NCBI GenBank assembly: GCA_946647055.1
Contig: CAMPCT010000055.1
Location: forward strand, 1-11,159
DNA length: 11,159 bases
From: an uncultured Atopobium sp.
GTDB taxonomy: Bacteria > Actinomycetota > Coriobacteriia > Coriobacteriales > Atopobiaceae
Reading direction: 5' to 3'
Shown here: one piece after another, positions 1-6,225 of the stretch
Position numbering within the stretch: position 1 is the stretch's first letter
Layout: the number at the start of each line of letters is the position of its first letter
Translations under genes and position numbers: made by a program
The notes under the pieces: model-generated
Databases searched by the model: none
What the model was told of the DNA's origin: nothing
What the model saw: the letters and a program-made list of their open reading frames with translations, nothing else

Positions 1-269
1 TCAACGACCCCGCCATCGTGCCCGACGTGGGCATCTTCGCCAGCCTCGACCCGGTGGCGCTGGACCAGGCCTGCGTTGATGCGGTCAACGCGGCGCCCAC
101 GGTCCCCACGTCGACCCTCGCCCAGGCGGAGAGGGACAACCCCGACAGCCCGCACATCCACGACCACCTGCACATGGTCTCACCCGACACGGACTGGCCT
201 GCCATGCTCGCACACTCCGAGCGCATTGGCATCGGCACGCGCGAGTACGAGCTGGTGAAGGTGGGCTAA
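1..269 (+). CDS. DUF362 domain-containing protein, C-terminal part (5' end outside window)
   Basis: The reading frame is open from base 3 to a TAA at 267-269 and gives about 88 residues of a C-terminus. The string DVGIFASLDPVALDQA, followed by a region ending in GIGTREYELVKV, fits the end of DUF362 family proteins, where a stretch of the type 'D-G-I-x-A-S-x-DPVALDxA' is followed by an aromatic/Gly-rich end of the type 'GLGxxEYxL'. DUF362 proteins are often fused to or associated with [4Fe-4S] ferredoxin domains. Their reaction is poorly defined, and no cysteine cluster is visible in the part seen here. The start and any Fe-S domain lie upstream of the window. No intrinsic terminator follows; a repeat element begins 20 bases downstream. 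The family call is fairly safe, the function unknown. Confidence 0.75.
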   Translation, partial: NDPAIVPDVGIFASLDPVALDQACVDAVNAAPTVPTSTLAQAERDNPDSPHIHDHLHMVSPDTDWPAMLAHSERIGIGTREYELVKVG

Positions 270-289
270 GGGGTTCTCGTCGCATCCCG

Positions 290-482
290 TTTTCGGTCAC
301 GGTTGTCTCGTCCAGTTTCCGCTTTCGGTCACGGGCCCCTCGCCCAGTTACCGTTTTCGGTCACGGGGGAGAGGCTAAGGGGCATATTGGCTGCGTTTGC
401 CCAGTTGGACATTCGATGCCGTCATTTTCTGAGGGACGCGTGACCGAAAGCGCAGGCGGGCAGAGAAGCCCGTGACCGAAAA
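290..482. repeat. Palindromic repeat element, copy 1 (three left sites, core, two right sites)
   Basis: This fills most of the 315-bp gap between the DUF362 gene and the CNNM gene. A 13-bp site TTTTCGGTCACGG (first base C in one copy) starts at 290, 322 and 354, exactly 32 bp apart. Its reverse complement occupies 438-450 (imperfect at the ends) and 470-482, again 32 bp apart. Between the innermost sites lie 71 bp holding the 18-bp core CTGCGTTTGCCCAGTTGG at 391-408, 24 bp after the left site. The portion 322-482 is 161 bp, the same length as copy 2. The two left spacers resemble each other (both contain CTCG followed by CCAGTT), so the left arm looks extended by one 32-bp unit. No coding capacity is visible. 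The rest of the gap (483-584) holds the promoter and ribosome-binding site of the next gene. Confidence 0.9.
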
Positions 483-532
483 CCCATAATGCGGTCACTC
501 CTCAGCGAGACACCATGCGGCGGCGTCTCACC

Positions 533-541
533 TGCTACAAT
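533..541 (+). promoter_or_regulatory. Probable extended -10 promoter of the CNNM/CorC gene
   Basis: TACAAT at 536-541 is preceded by TG at 533-534 with one base between, giving an extended -10 (TGnTACAAT). No good -35 is seen at 16-18 bp upstream. The hexamer lies 44 bp before the ATG at 585. The same hexamer stands before the genes at 1965 and 10724 (minus), which supports it as a real promoter element in this genome. Confidence 0.45.
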
Positions 542-584
542 AAGAGGGTTAGCGAATTCGTCCTAGGAGGTCGCGCGCACGCGC

Positions 585-1883
585 ATGGACATAGCCCTCT
601 CTATCCTCGTCACGTTCCTGCTCACCATAGCCAACGGCTACTTCTCGGCATCCGAGCTTGCCGTCGTGTCTGCGAAGAAGGCCATCCTCGAGCCCGAGGC
701 CGACGAGGGCGATCGCAAGGCGCGCGCCGTCCTCGACCTCGCTAGCGACTCGGGGGACTTCCTCGCCACCATCCAGGTCGCCATCACCCTCGTGGGCTTC
801 GCCGCGTCGGCCTTTGCCGCCACGAGCCTCTCCGCGCCTCTGGGCGACTGGATGGCATCGCTCGGCCTGAGCGCCGTCATCGCGCGTCCGCTTGCCACGG
901 TGCTCATCACCATCATCGTCTCGTACTTCTCCATCGTGGTTGGTGAGCTGGTGCCCAAGCGCATCGCGCTGGCCGATCCCGAGGGCGTCGCAAAATCCGT
1001 CGCTGGCCCGGTGAGCGCCTTCATGACCATCGCGAAGCCGCTGGTGTGGCTCACCTCCAGCTCCGCCGAGGGCCTCTCCGCCCTCCTGGGCATCGCCAGC
1101 CCCGACGACTCCGCCGGCGCCTCCGAGGACGAGATCAAGTACATGGTCACCGACTCCGAGGAGCTCACCGAGGAGGAGAAGTCGATGATCCACGAGATCT
1201 TCGACCTGGGCGACACGGTCGCCTACGAGGTCATGGTCCCGCGCGTCGACATGACCGCCGTCGAGGACGACTCGACGCTCAAGGAGGTCATCTCGGTCAT
1301 GCGCGAGACGGGCTACTCGCGCCTGCCCGTCTATCGCGGCACCGTCGACCGCATCGTGGGCATCGCCCACATCAAGGACCTGCTCGAGCCCATCCTCGAC
1401 CAGCGCAGCGAGACCCACGAGATCAGCCGCTACATGCGCCAGGCGAGCTACGTGCCCGACACCAAGGACATCATCCCGCTGCTCTCCGAGATGCAGACCA
1501 GCCACGAGCAGATGGTCATCGTCGTCGACGAGTACGGCGGGACGGCCGGCATCATCACCATCGAGGACATCATCGAGGAGGTCGTGGGCGAGATCGAGGA
1601 CGAGTTCGACCCCGACAACAAGTACCTCACGCAGCTCTCGGAGCGCGAGTGGCTGGTCGACGGGCGCTTCTCCATCGATGACGCCATCGAGCTGGGCTGG
1701 CCCATCGAGGACTCCGACGAGTACGAGACCATAGCCGGCTTCGTCCTGGACACCCTTGACTCGCTGCCTCGACCCGGCGACTCGGTCGAGGTCGAGGGCT
1801 ACGTCTTCCGCGTGCAGTCCATGCGCGGCCGCCGCATCACCCTTCTGCGTGTGACCGCCCCGGAGCAGGTGGAAGAGGCCTAG
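585..1883 (+). CDS. CNNM/CorC-HlyC family membrane protein (hemolysin-like, probable Mg2+ efflux)
   Basis: This 432-residue protein has the full architecture of the family once called 'hemolysin C/TlyC' and now CNNM/CorC. A membrane CNNM (DUF21) domain covers about residues 1-185, starting with a hydrophobic helix and the NGYFSASELAVVSA segment and including the conserved GELVPKRIAL motif. A pair of CBS domains covers about 205-330, containing VMVPRVDMTAV and the diagnostic DEYGGTAGIITIEDIIEEVV. A C-terminal CorC_HlyC transporter-associated domain covers about 345-425. Members bind Mg-ATP in the CBS pair, and several act in Mg2+ (and Co2+) export or Mg2+ resistance in the cytoplasmic membrane. 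An export role here is inferred from the family. The ATG at 585 is preceded by AGGAGG at 565-570 at a rather long 14-nt spacing; no closer start fits. It is probably monocistronic, since a hairpin and a separate -10 follow it. Length is normal and nothing is missing. Confidence 0.9.
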   Translation: MDIALSILVTFLLTIANGYFSASELAVVSAKKAILEPEADEGDRKARAVLDLASDSGDFLATIQVAITLVGFAASAFAATSLSAPLGDWMASLGLSAVIARPLATVLITIIVSYFSIVVGELVPKRIALADPEGVAKSVAGPVSAFMTIAKPLVWLTSSSAEGLSALLGIASPDDSAGASEDEIKYMVTDSEELTEEEKSMIHEIFDLGDTVAYEVMVPRVDMTAVEDDSTLKEVISVMRETGYSRLPVYRGTVDRIVGIAHIKDLLEPILDQRSETHEISRYMRQASYVPDTKDIIPLLSEMQTSHEQMVIVVDEYGGTAGIITIEDIIEEVVGEIEDEFDPDNKYLTQLSEREWLVDGRFSIDDAIELGWPIEDSDEYETIAGFVLDTLDSLPRPGDSVEVEGYVFRVQSMRGRRITLLRVTAPEQVEEA

Positions 1884-1911
1884 CAGGAAAAGGGATGCTC
1901 CCCGCTCCTGC
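1883..1911 (+). terminator. Hairpin overlapping the stop codon of the CNNM gene; weak terminator or regulatory stem
   Basis: GCAGGA (1883-1888) pairs with TCCTGC (1906-1911). Inside, after a symmetric 3x3 internal loop, GGGA (1892-1895) pairs with TCCC (1899-1902) around TGC. No T-run follows, so it is not a textbook intrinsic terminator. It sits 9 bp before the next gene's -10 hexamer and could equally be an operator or an mRNA 3' stabiliser. Confidence 0.4.
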
Positions 1912-1919
1912 ACATGCAC

Positions 1920-1925
1920 TACAAT
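1920..1925 (+). promoter_or_regulatory. Candidate -10 hexamer (TACAAT) of the gene at 1965
   Basis: TACAAT lies 39 bp before the ATG and is identical to the -10 proposed for the genes at 585 and 10724 (minus). No convincing -35 is present at 16-18 bp. Position and identity with the other two are the only support. Confidence 0.35.
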
Positions 1926-1964
1926 AGAAGGCTGAGCCAATACCGATGACTGAGGAGGGCCAAG

Positions 1965-2783
1965 ATGGCACAGCTCGTCGACATTCGCAAGGTGGCCATC
2001 GGCCCCAAGTTCCTCACCGCCCGTGTGGTCATCGACGAGGGAGCCCCCCTCTACACCGACGAGGACCCCGAGGGCACCGCTCGCGTGCTCGAGCTGCTCC
2101 CCGAGATCGCCGACCACGCCTGCCTGGGCGATGCCGGCCCGCTCTTTGGCGACGCGGTCGAGCAGACCGAGGTCGCCCACCTCTTCGAGCACGTCACAAT
2201 CGAGCTCATGGCGCAGACCGGGCTTGCCGGCGACATCACGAGCGGTCGCACCAAGGCCTGCGTCGACGAGGACCGCGCCTATGAGGTGCGCGTCCTCTGC
2301 CCCGACGACGTCCTGGCCGCAGGCGCCCTCTCCTCTGCCGCCTTCGTGCTCGACTGGGCCTACTCGGGTGGTGGCGACCCCAAGCCGGCCATCAGCGCCA
2401 TCGTAAAGGGCCTCGTCAGCATCGTGGAGTCCGTCTCCGAGGTGGTCCCCGAGCCCGAGCAGGAGCCTGAAGTCGCGCCCGAGGACGCCACCATCGAGGA
2501 GGACGAGGAGCCCGGCGACCCCTACGGCGAGACCGTCATGATGCAGGCGCTTCCCAGCCAGGAGCCCCTGCCCGAGCCTGAGCCCGAGCCGCTGACGATT
2601 CCCGAGCCCGTCGTCGAGGCAGAGCCCGCCCCGCAGCGCTCCTCCCTCGTCATGGTCGCCGGCCCCGGCGTCGAGGCGTTCGTTGCCGAGCCCGAGCCCG
2701 AGGAGGCGCCCCAGCAGGACGAGGAGCCCTACGACCCCAACCCCCAGCCCATCATGGTGGCCGGCCCCAAGCGGAACGTGTAA
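1965..2783 (+). CDS. Stand-alone protein similar to the N-terminal domain of cyanophycin synthetase, with Pro/Glu-rich tail
   Basis: The protein has 272 residues. Residues 1 to about 155 form a globular domain whose signature (EVAHLFEHVTIELMAQTG at 69-86, then GRT at 94-96, then a YEVRV strand and an Ala-rich helix) matches what I recall of the N-terminal domain of cyanophycin synthetase CphA: 'EHvalEL...aG...fGRTR...Y.V', then an Ala-rich helix. In CphA that domain precedes the ATP-grasp and Mur-ligase-like catalytic domains and is thought to hold the growing polymer. Here no catalytic domain follows. Residues from about 162 to the end are acidic and proline-rich (EP repeats) and contain MVAGP twice (230-234 and 264-268). 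GAGGAGGG at 1952-1959 sets the ATG at 5-nt spacing. Its own -10 lies at 1920. The domain assignment rests on motif memory only, and cyanophycin metabolism is not implied. Alternative: an uncharacterised actinobacterial scaffold or adaptor. Confidence 0.55.
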   Translation: MAQLVDIRKVAIGPKFLTARVVIDEGAPLYTDEDPEGTARVLELLPEIADHACLGDAGPLFGDAVEQTEVAHLFEHVTIELMAQTGLAGDITSGRTKACVDEDRAYEVRVLCPDDVLAAGALSSAAFVLDWAYSGGGDPKPAISAIVKGLVSIVESVSEVVPEPEQEPEVAPEDATIEEDEEPGDPYGETVMMQALPSQEPLPEPEPEPLTIPEPVVEAEPAPQRSSLVMVAGPGVEAFVAEPEPEEAPQQDEEPYDPNPQPIMVAGPKRNV

Positions 2784-2810
2784 TACCCGTGACCGGGGCA
2801 TACCATGCAA

Positions 2811-2834
2811 CCCGCCGCTGCTAGCGGGTATACT
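2811..2834 (+). promoter_or_regulatory. Candidate promoter of the ytxH-like gene with overlapping inverted repeat
   Basis: TATACT (2829-2834) is a good -10 hexamer 60 bp before the ATG at 2894. Immediately before it, CCGCT (2815-2819) and AGCGG (2823-2827) form a perfect 5-bp inverted repeat around GCT, alternatively read as CCCGC (2811-2815) with GCGGG (2824-2828). The repeat abuts the -10, as an operator would. It could also be a weak terminator of the upstream gene, but no T-run is present. No clear -35 is seen. Confidence 0.35.
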
Positions 2835-2893
2835 TTCTGCAGTGCGTCAAGGGGGATGGCAGTCCCCGACAACGACTCCAAAGGGAGGACCAC

Positions 2894-3382
2894 ATGAGCA
2901 AGAACAGCAGCGCGCTAGGCTTCTTCGTCGGCAGCATCCTTGGTGCCGCGGTTGGTGCAGTCGCAGGAATGCTCCTTGCCCCGCGCTCCGGTGCCGAGAG
3001 CCGTGCCATGGCGGCCGACGCCGTGAACGACGCCTGGGACTCCGCGGTTGACGCCTACGAGCAGGGCAGCCAGGTCGTGAACGACCGCGTGAGCAGCCTC
3101 CGCCCCCAGGTCGACGCCACCACCGACGAGCTCCGTGCCAAGGTCGACGCCGCCCGCGAGCGCATGGACCAGGTGCGCGAGTCCCTCTCCGAGACCGTCG
3201 CCAACGCGTCGACGCAGGTCCAGGAGGCCGTCACCTCCGTCGCCGACATGGTCAACGAGGCCGTCGAGACCGTCGCCAACGACGTCACCGAGGCAGCCGA
3301 CGTCATCGTCGAGACGATCGAGGAGGAGCAGCCCGAGGCCGAGCCCGAGGCTGAGGCCGAGGCCGAGGAGACCGCGGAGTAG
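2894..3382 (+). CDS. YtxH domain-containing membrane-associated coiled-coil protein
   Basis: This is a 162-residue protein. Residues 8-30 (GFFVGSILGAAVGAVAGML, then LAPRSG) are the glycine/alanine-rich membrane segment followed by the short basic motif that defines YtxH-type proteins. Residues about 38-138 are heptad-like Ala/Val/Asp/Glu/Arg helices with many short V-x-x-V-x-D/E repeats, resembling apolipoprotein- or LEA-like amphipathic helix. The last 25 residues are almost all Glu/Ala/Pro. YtxH proteins are small envelope-associated proteins linked to general stress in Bacillus; their molecular role is unclear. GGGAGG at 2883-2888 gives the ATG an ideal 5-nt spacing. A strong hairpin follows at 3443-3467, so this is probably transcribed alone from the -10 at 2829. 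Confidence 0.8.
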   Translation: MSKNSSALGFFVGSILGAAVGAVAGMLLAPRSGAESRAMAADAVNDAWDSAVDAYEQGSQVVNDRVSSLRPQVDATTDELRAKVDAARERMDQVRESLSETVANASTQVQEAVTSVADMVNEAVETVANDVTEAADVIVETIEEEQPEAEPEAEAEAEETAE

Positions 3383-3398
3383 CAACAAGGCGGTCGAC

Positions 3399-3418
3399 GG
3401 CAGTCGGTTCCCGACGCC
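3399..3418 (+). other. Inverted repeat downstream of the ytxH-like gene
   Basis: GGC-A-GTCGG (3399-3407, one bulged A) pairs with CCGAC-GCC (3411-3418) around TTC. It lies 16 bp after the stop codon, has no T-run and is followed by a second, stronger hairpin. It is probably part of the 3' end structure of the transcript. Confidence 0.35.
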
Positions 3419-3442
3419 GCCGCCTGTCGACAAGCATGACGG

Positions 3443-3476
3443 ACGGGGCGTCAGCCAGACGTCCCGTTTGTGTCTT
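3443..3476 (+). terminator. Probable intrinsic terminator (or leader attenuator) between the ytxH-like and PRC-barrel genes
   Basis: ACGGGGCGTC (3443-3452) pairs with GACGTCCCGT (3458-3467) over 10 bp, including one G-T pair, with loop AGCCA. A T-rich stretch TTGTGTCTTT (3467-3476, its first T being the last stem base) follows. The stem ends only 11 bp before the GGAGG ribosome-binding site of the next gene, so it could also work as an attenuator or translational control hairpin of the PRC-barrel gene. Confidence 0.6.
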
Positions 3477-3478
3477 TC

Positions 3479-3483
3479 GGAGG
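3479..3483 (+). promoter_or_regulatory. Ribosome-binding site that decides the PRC-barrel start
   Basis: GGAGG at 3479-3483 stands 4 nt before the ATG at 3488. An in-frame GTG at 3470 lies upstream of this site and has no Shine-Dalgarno of its own, so the ATG at 3488 is preferred. Confidence 0.7.
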
Positions 3484-3487
3484 TCCC

Positions 3488-4474
3488 ATGCTCACAACCA
3501 AGCAGCTTGCGGGGGTCCGCGTCTATCGCGCCAAGGAGCGCCGCAACAAGGAGGACAAGATCTCGCGCCTGGGCAAGGTGCACCAGGTGGTCTTTGCCCC
3601 CGACGGCCACTCCATCGTGGGGGTCACGGTGCGGCGTCCCGACATCGCCGGCATGATCAAGCAGGACGACGTGTTCGTGGCGCTCGACCGGCTTGCTTCC
3701 TACGACAAGGGCCTGCTCGTCACAGACGGCGACGACACCTACGACGCTGCCGCCTGCAAGCGCCTGGGCATCGACTGGGACTCCTGCTTCATCTGGGACG
3801 GCATGGACGCGCGCACGGAGTCCGGCAAGGAGCTGGGCTACGTGGGCGAGGTGACCTTCGACTCCAAGACGGGCAAGGTCGGCATGTTCCGCATCACCGA
3901 CGGCGGCATGTCGAACGCCCTCGTGGGCTGCGTCGAGATTCCTGCCTCCATGTTCCGTCGCTACGAGCGCGGATTCCTCGTCGTCGACGACGCGGCGGCG
4001 CACCTCGACCTCTCCGGAGGCGTCGCGGGCAAGGCCGGTGCCGCCTACGGAAAGGCCAAGATAAAGGCCAAGGAGGAGGGTGAGAAGGCCAAGAAGGCAG
4101 GGGAGAAGGTCGGCAAGAAGGCCGCCACGGTCGCGGGCGACGCCTTCGACAAGGGGACGTATGGGTTGGGCAAGGTCATCGGCAAGGCAAAGCGGGCCGT
4201 GACCGAGGCCATCCAGGAGGATCCCGACCCCGAGGAGCGCCAGATCGAGCAGGCGCGTGTCGAGGAGCCCCCTCGTGGCCTGCCCGAGGCCCCCAAGAAG
4301 AAGCCCAAGAAGGACAAGAAGGACGGCAAGAAGGGCACGGGAAAGAAAAAGCCCAAGCCCGCGCCGGCATCAACCGCCCCCAAAAAGGGTACAAGTGATA
4401 GCACCGAGTTCGCGGACAGGATGATCGGCATGTTCGCAGAATTCAAGCGAGAGTTCGACGAGAGCAGCAAGTGA
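3488..4474 (+). CDS. PRC-barrel domain protein with lysine-rich, histone-like C-terminal tail
   Basis: The protein has 328 residues from the ATG at 3488. Residues 1 to about 80 (LTTKQLAGVRVYR, then GKVHQVVFAPDGHSIVGVTV) have the beta-rich pattern of a PRC-barrel, and a second similar stretch (ELGYVGEVTFDSKTGKVGMF) spans about 110-165. From about residue 175 the chain becomes charged helix (GKAKIKAKEEGEKAKKAGEK). Then comes an Ala/Pro/Lys segment with KKKPKKDKKDGKKGTGKKKP near residues 275-295, and a short helical end (FADRMIGMFAEFKREFDESS). PRC-barrels are small binding domains found in photosynthetic reaction centre H subunit, RimM and envelope-stress proteins; by themselves they indicate no reaction. 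The basic tail could bind nucleic acid, acidic wall polymers or the acidic tails of neighbouring proteins; all three are speculation. No signal peptide or membrane helix is seen. The gene follows a strong hairpin. Confidence 0.65.
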   Translation: MLTTKQLAGVRVYRAKERRNKEDKISRLGKVHQVVFAPDGHSIVGVTVRRPDIAGMIKQDDVFVALDRLASYDKGLLVTDGDDTYDAAACKRLGIDWDSCFIWDGMDARTESGKELGYVGEVTFDSKTGKVGMFRITDGGMSNALVGCVEIPASMFRRYERGFLVVDDAAAHLDLSGGVAGKAGAAYGKAKIKAKEEGEKAKKAGEKVGKKAATVAGDAFDKGTYGLGKVIGKAKRAVTEAIQEDPDPEERQIEQARVEEPPRGLPEAPKKKPKKDKKDGKKGTGKKKPKPAPASTAPKKGTSDSTEFADRMIGMFAEFKREFDESSK

Positions 4475-4477
4475 CCA

Positions 4478-4496
4478 AAAGGGGACGTTTCCCTTT
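4478..4496 (+). terminator. Hairpin just after the PRC-barrel gene; possible terminator
   Basis: AAAGGGGA (4478-4485) pairs with TTTCCCTTT (4488-4496 region; 8 pairs including one G-T) around CGT, starting 4 bp after the stop codon. The right arm itself ends in TTT but no longer T-run follows. A second AAAAAGGGAC stretch at 4507-4516 could compete for the CCCTTT arm. Confidence 0.4.
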
Positions 4497-4578
4497 GCGT
4501 CAGACGAAAAAGGGACACACCTCACGCACGTAGCACATAGCCGCACGTCTCAACGCAGATCGAATCGGAGCACAGACG

Positions 4579-6039
4579 ATGGCAACACAAGAGCACAACA
4601 ACCCAGACCAGCCTGCGGTGGGCAGCAGCCCCGTCGCGGGACCCGTGCGCGCCCAGCAGGCCGGGTCGCGCTTCACGCGCTCCGACACGGGCACGGTCAT
4701 CAGCTCGGCAGACCCCTACCGCAGCTCCGAGAACAACCCCTACCTCTCGTCCGGCGAGGCTGACGGACGCTTCTCCCGCGTCCACACGGGATACGTCTCG
4801 GCCGGGCACATGGGCACCACCCAGGCACGCACCAGGAGGCGTCCGCACCACCTGCGCAACTTCCTGATCTTTGCCGTCTTTGCCGCAGCGGTCACGGCAA
4901 TCGGCTGGTTTGCCTGGAGCAACCGACCCGTCGGCATCGTCGTCGGCGGCTATCGCCGCAGCGTCACCGTGGGGACCACGCTTGCCCAGATCAAGGACAT
5001 GGAGGGCATCGAGACCGCACCGGGCAACTACGTGAGCGTCTCGGGCAACGTCATGCGCGAGGGCGAGGGCAACCCCTTCACGGCCATAGTCAACGACGAG
5101 CCGATGCCCTATGAGCAGGCCAAGGACTACGGCGTCACGGGTGGCGAGCAGATCCAGTTCGCGGACGGTGACGACGTCATCGAGCCCTACGACGTCGAGG
5201 TCGTCGAGACCCAGCCCAAGCTCGTCATGGATGGTGACTGGGGTTCCATCTGCTACATCTCGTCGTGGGGCAGGGTGCACAAGCAGGAGGTCCGCACGGG
5301 ACGAGAGTCCGGCGAGACGGCGCCGGGCGACGTGATCGAGCAGGGGAGCGACTGCGTCATCCGCGTCTGCAACGTCCAGCCCTCCGACGGCCGCAAGCTG
5401 GTCGCCCTCACGTTCGATGACGGTCCCAGCACCTACACCCAGCAGTACCTCGACATCCTTGCGCGCTATGGGGCCAAGGCCACCTTCTTCTGCCTGGGCG
5501 AGAACATCGAGAGCTATCCCGACCAGGCAAAGGCCATCGTGGCGGCAGGGCACCAGATCGCCAACCACACCTACTCCCACGACCAGCTCACGGCCGTGCC
5601 GGCAGACACGGTCCTCTGGCAGCTCACGACCGGCTTCCAGTGCATCAAGGACGCCACGGGGGTCGACACCAGCGTGATTCGCCCGCCCTACGGCGAGCTG
5701 CGCCAGTCCACGTGGTCGGAGACCAACGGCACGGTGAGCGTCTCGGTGCTGTGGAACATGGACAGCCTCGATTGGACGCTGCCGGGGGCCGACGCCATCG
5801 TCACCAACGCCACGTCGGGCATCCAGACGGGCTACGTCATCCTCATGCACGACGGTGGCGGCAACCGCGACCAGGACGTCGAGGCCCTGCCGCGCATCAT
5901 CGAGACCCTGCAGCAGCAGGGCTATGAGTTCGTGACCATCTCGGAGCTCATGGCCTCCGACGAGTCGATTCCCGAGGAGTGCGCCGCGGCCTTCAACCCC
6001 ATGCCCGAGGATGCCCTCTGGACTACCGAGCTGGGGTGA
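4579..6039 (+). CDS. Membrane-anchored polysaccharide deacetylase (NodB family)
   Basis: The protein has 486 residues. Residues 1-92 are a polar, presumably cytoplasmic N-terminus. Residues 93-113 (NFLIFAVFAAAVTAIGWFAW) are a single membrane helix after an Arg-rich stretch. Residues about 115-260 are an extracellular beta-rich linker domain, and about 272-475 are the NodB catalytic domain. All catalytic motifs are intact: TFDDGP (278-283, metal-binding D281), HTYSH (330-334, metal-binding His), RPPYG (368-372), DSLDW (395-399) and LMHDGGG (422-428, catalytic His424). Such enzymes remove acetyl groups from N-acetylglucosamine or other acetylated sugars of peptidoglycan or wall polymers, commonly giving lysozyme resistance; the exact substrate is not decided by sequence. 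The start has GGAG at 4567-4570. The gene is convergent with the minus-strand gene at 6226, with a repeat element between them. Confidence 0.88.
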   Translation: MATQEHNNPDQPAVGSSPVAGPVRAQQAGSRFTRSDTGTVISSADPYRSSENNPYLSSGEADGRFSRVHTGYVSAGHMGTTQARTRRRPHHLRNFLIFAVFAAAVTAIGWFAWSNRPVGIVVGGYRRSVTVGTTLAQIKDMEGIETAPGNYVSVSGNVMREGEGNPFTAIVNDEPMPYEQAKDYGVTGGEQIQFADGDDVIEPYDVEVVETQPKLVMDGDWGSICYISSWGRVHKQEVRTGRESGETAPGDVIEQGSDCVIRVCNVQPSDGRKLVALTFDDGPSTYTQQYLDILARYGAKATFFCLGENIESYPDQAKAIVAAGHQIANHTYSHDQLTAVPADTVLWQLTTGFQCIKDATGVDTSVIRPPYGELRQSTWSETNGTVSVSVLWNMDSLDWTLPGADAIVTNATSGIQTGYVILMHDGGGNRDQDVEALPRIIETLQQQGYEFVTISELMASDESIPEECAAAFNPMPEDALWTTELG

Positions 6040-6058
6040 GTGACCAACCGCTCCGCGC

Positions 6059-6219
6059 TTTTCGGTCACGGCTCTGCGGGCCTCGCCGCGTTTTCGGTCA
6101 CGGAGAAGGCTTCTCGTGCGTTAGTAACTGCGTTTGCCCAGTTGGTAGCTCGAAACCAGCACGTACTTGTCGGCTTGTGACCGAAAAGTACGGGGTACCC
6201 ATGCGTCCGTGACCGAAAA
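6059..6219. repeat. Palindromic repeat element, copy 2 (161 bp)
   Basis: TTTTCGGTCACGG is at 6059-6071 and 6091-6103 (starts 32 bp apart). The reverse-complement sites are at 6175-6187 (first two bases differ) and 6207-6219 (again 32 bp apart). The inner 71 bp hold the core CTGCGTTTGCCCAGTTGG at 6128-6145, identical to copy 1 and at the same 24-bp offset. Spacers and the rest of the inner region are not conserved between copies. It lies between the convergent ends of the deacetylase gene and the minus-strand gene at 6226, which ends only 7 bp away. Confidence 0.9.
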
Positions 6220-6225
6220 CGCTTC

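Noticed and set aside
290..482. CRISPR array
   Set aside because: Only two or three direct 13-bp units per arm, 19-bp spacers, followed by inverted copies; no array, no leader and no cas gene in the window.
507..529. GAGAC/GTCTC inverted repeat before the CNNM promoter as an operator
   Set aside because: Five bases with a 13-base loop is easily found by chance and has no other support.
2787..2795. Further copies of the 13-bp repeat site (also 4197-4206 and 4471-4480)
   Set aside because: Only 9-10 bases match, without the A-run or with changes, and there are no partner sites 32 bp away; those at 4197 and 4471 overlap coding sequence. Consistent with chance.
549..2810. Long minus-strand open frame of 753 codons (and similar long frames at 2915-4003, 4522-6069, 8727-10820)
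   Set aside because: They are antisense to genes with clear family motifs and arise from GC-rich third positions; their products are Gly/Val/Leu/Asp/His-rich with no recognisable domain, and they run across gene boundaries.
3470..3487. GTG start for the PRC-barrel gene
   Set aside because: It lies upstream of the gene's only good ribosome-binding site (GGAGG at 3479-3483); ATG at 3488 is better placed.
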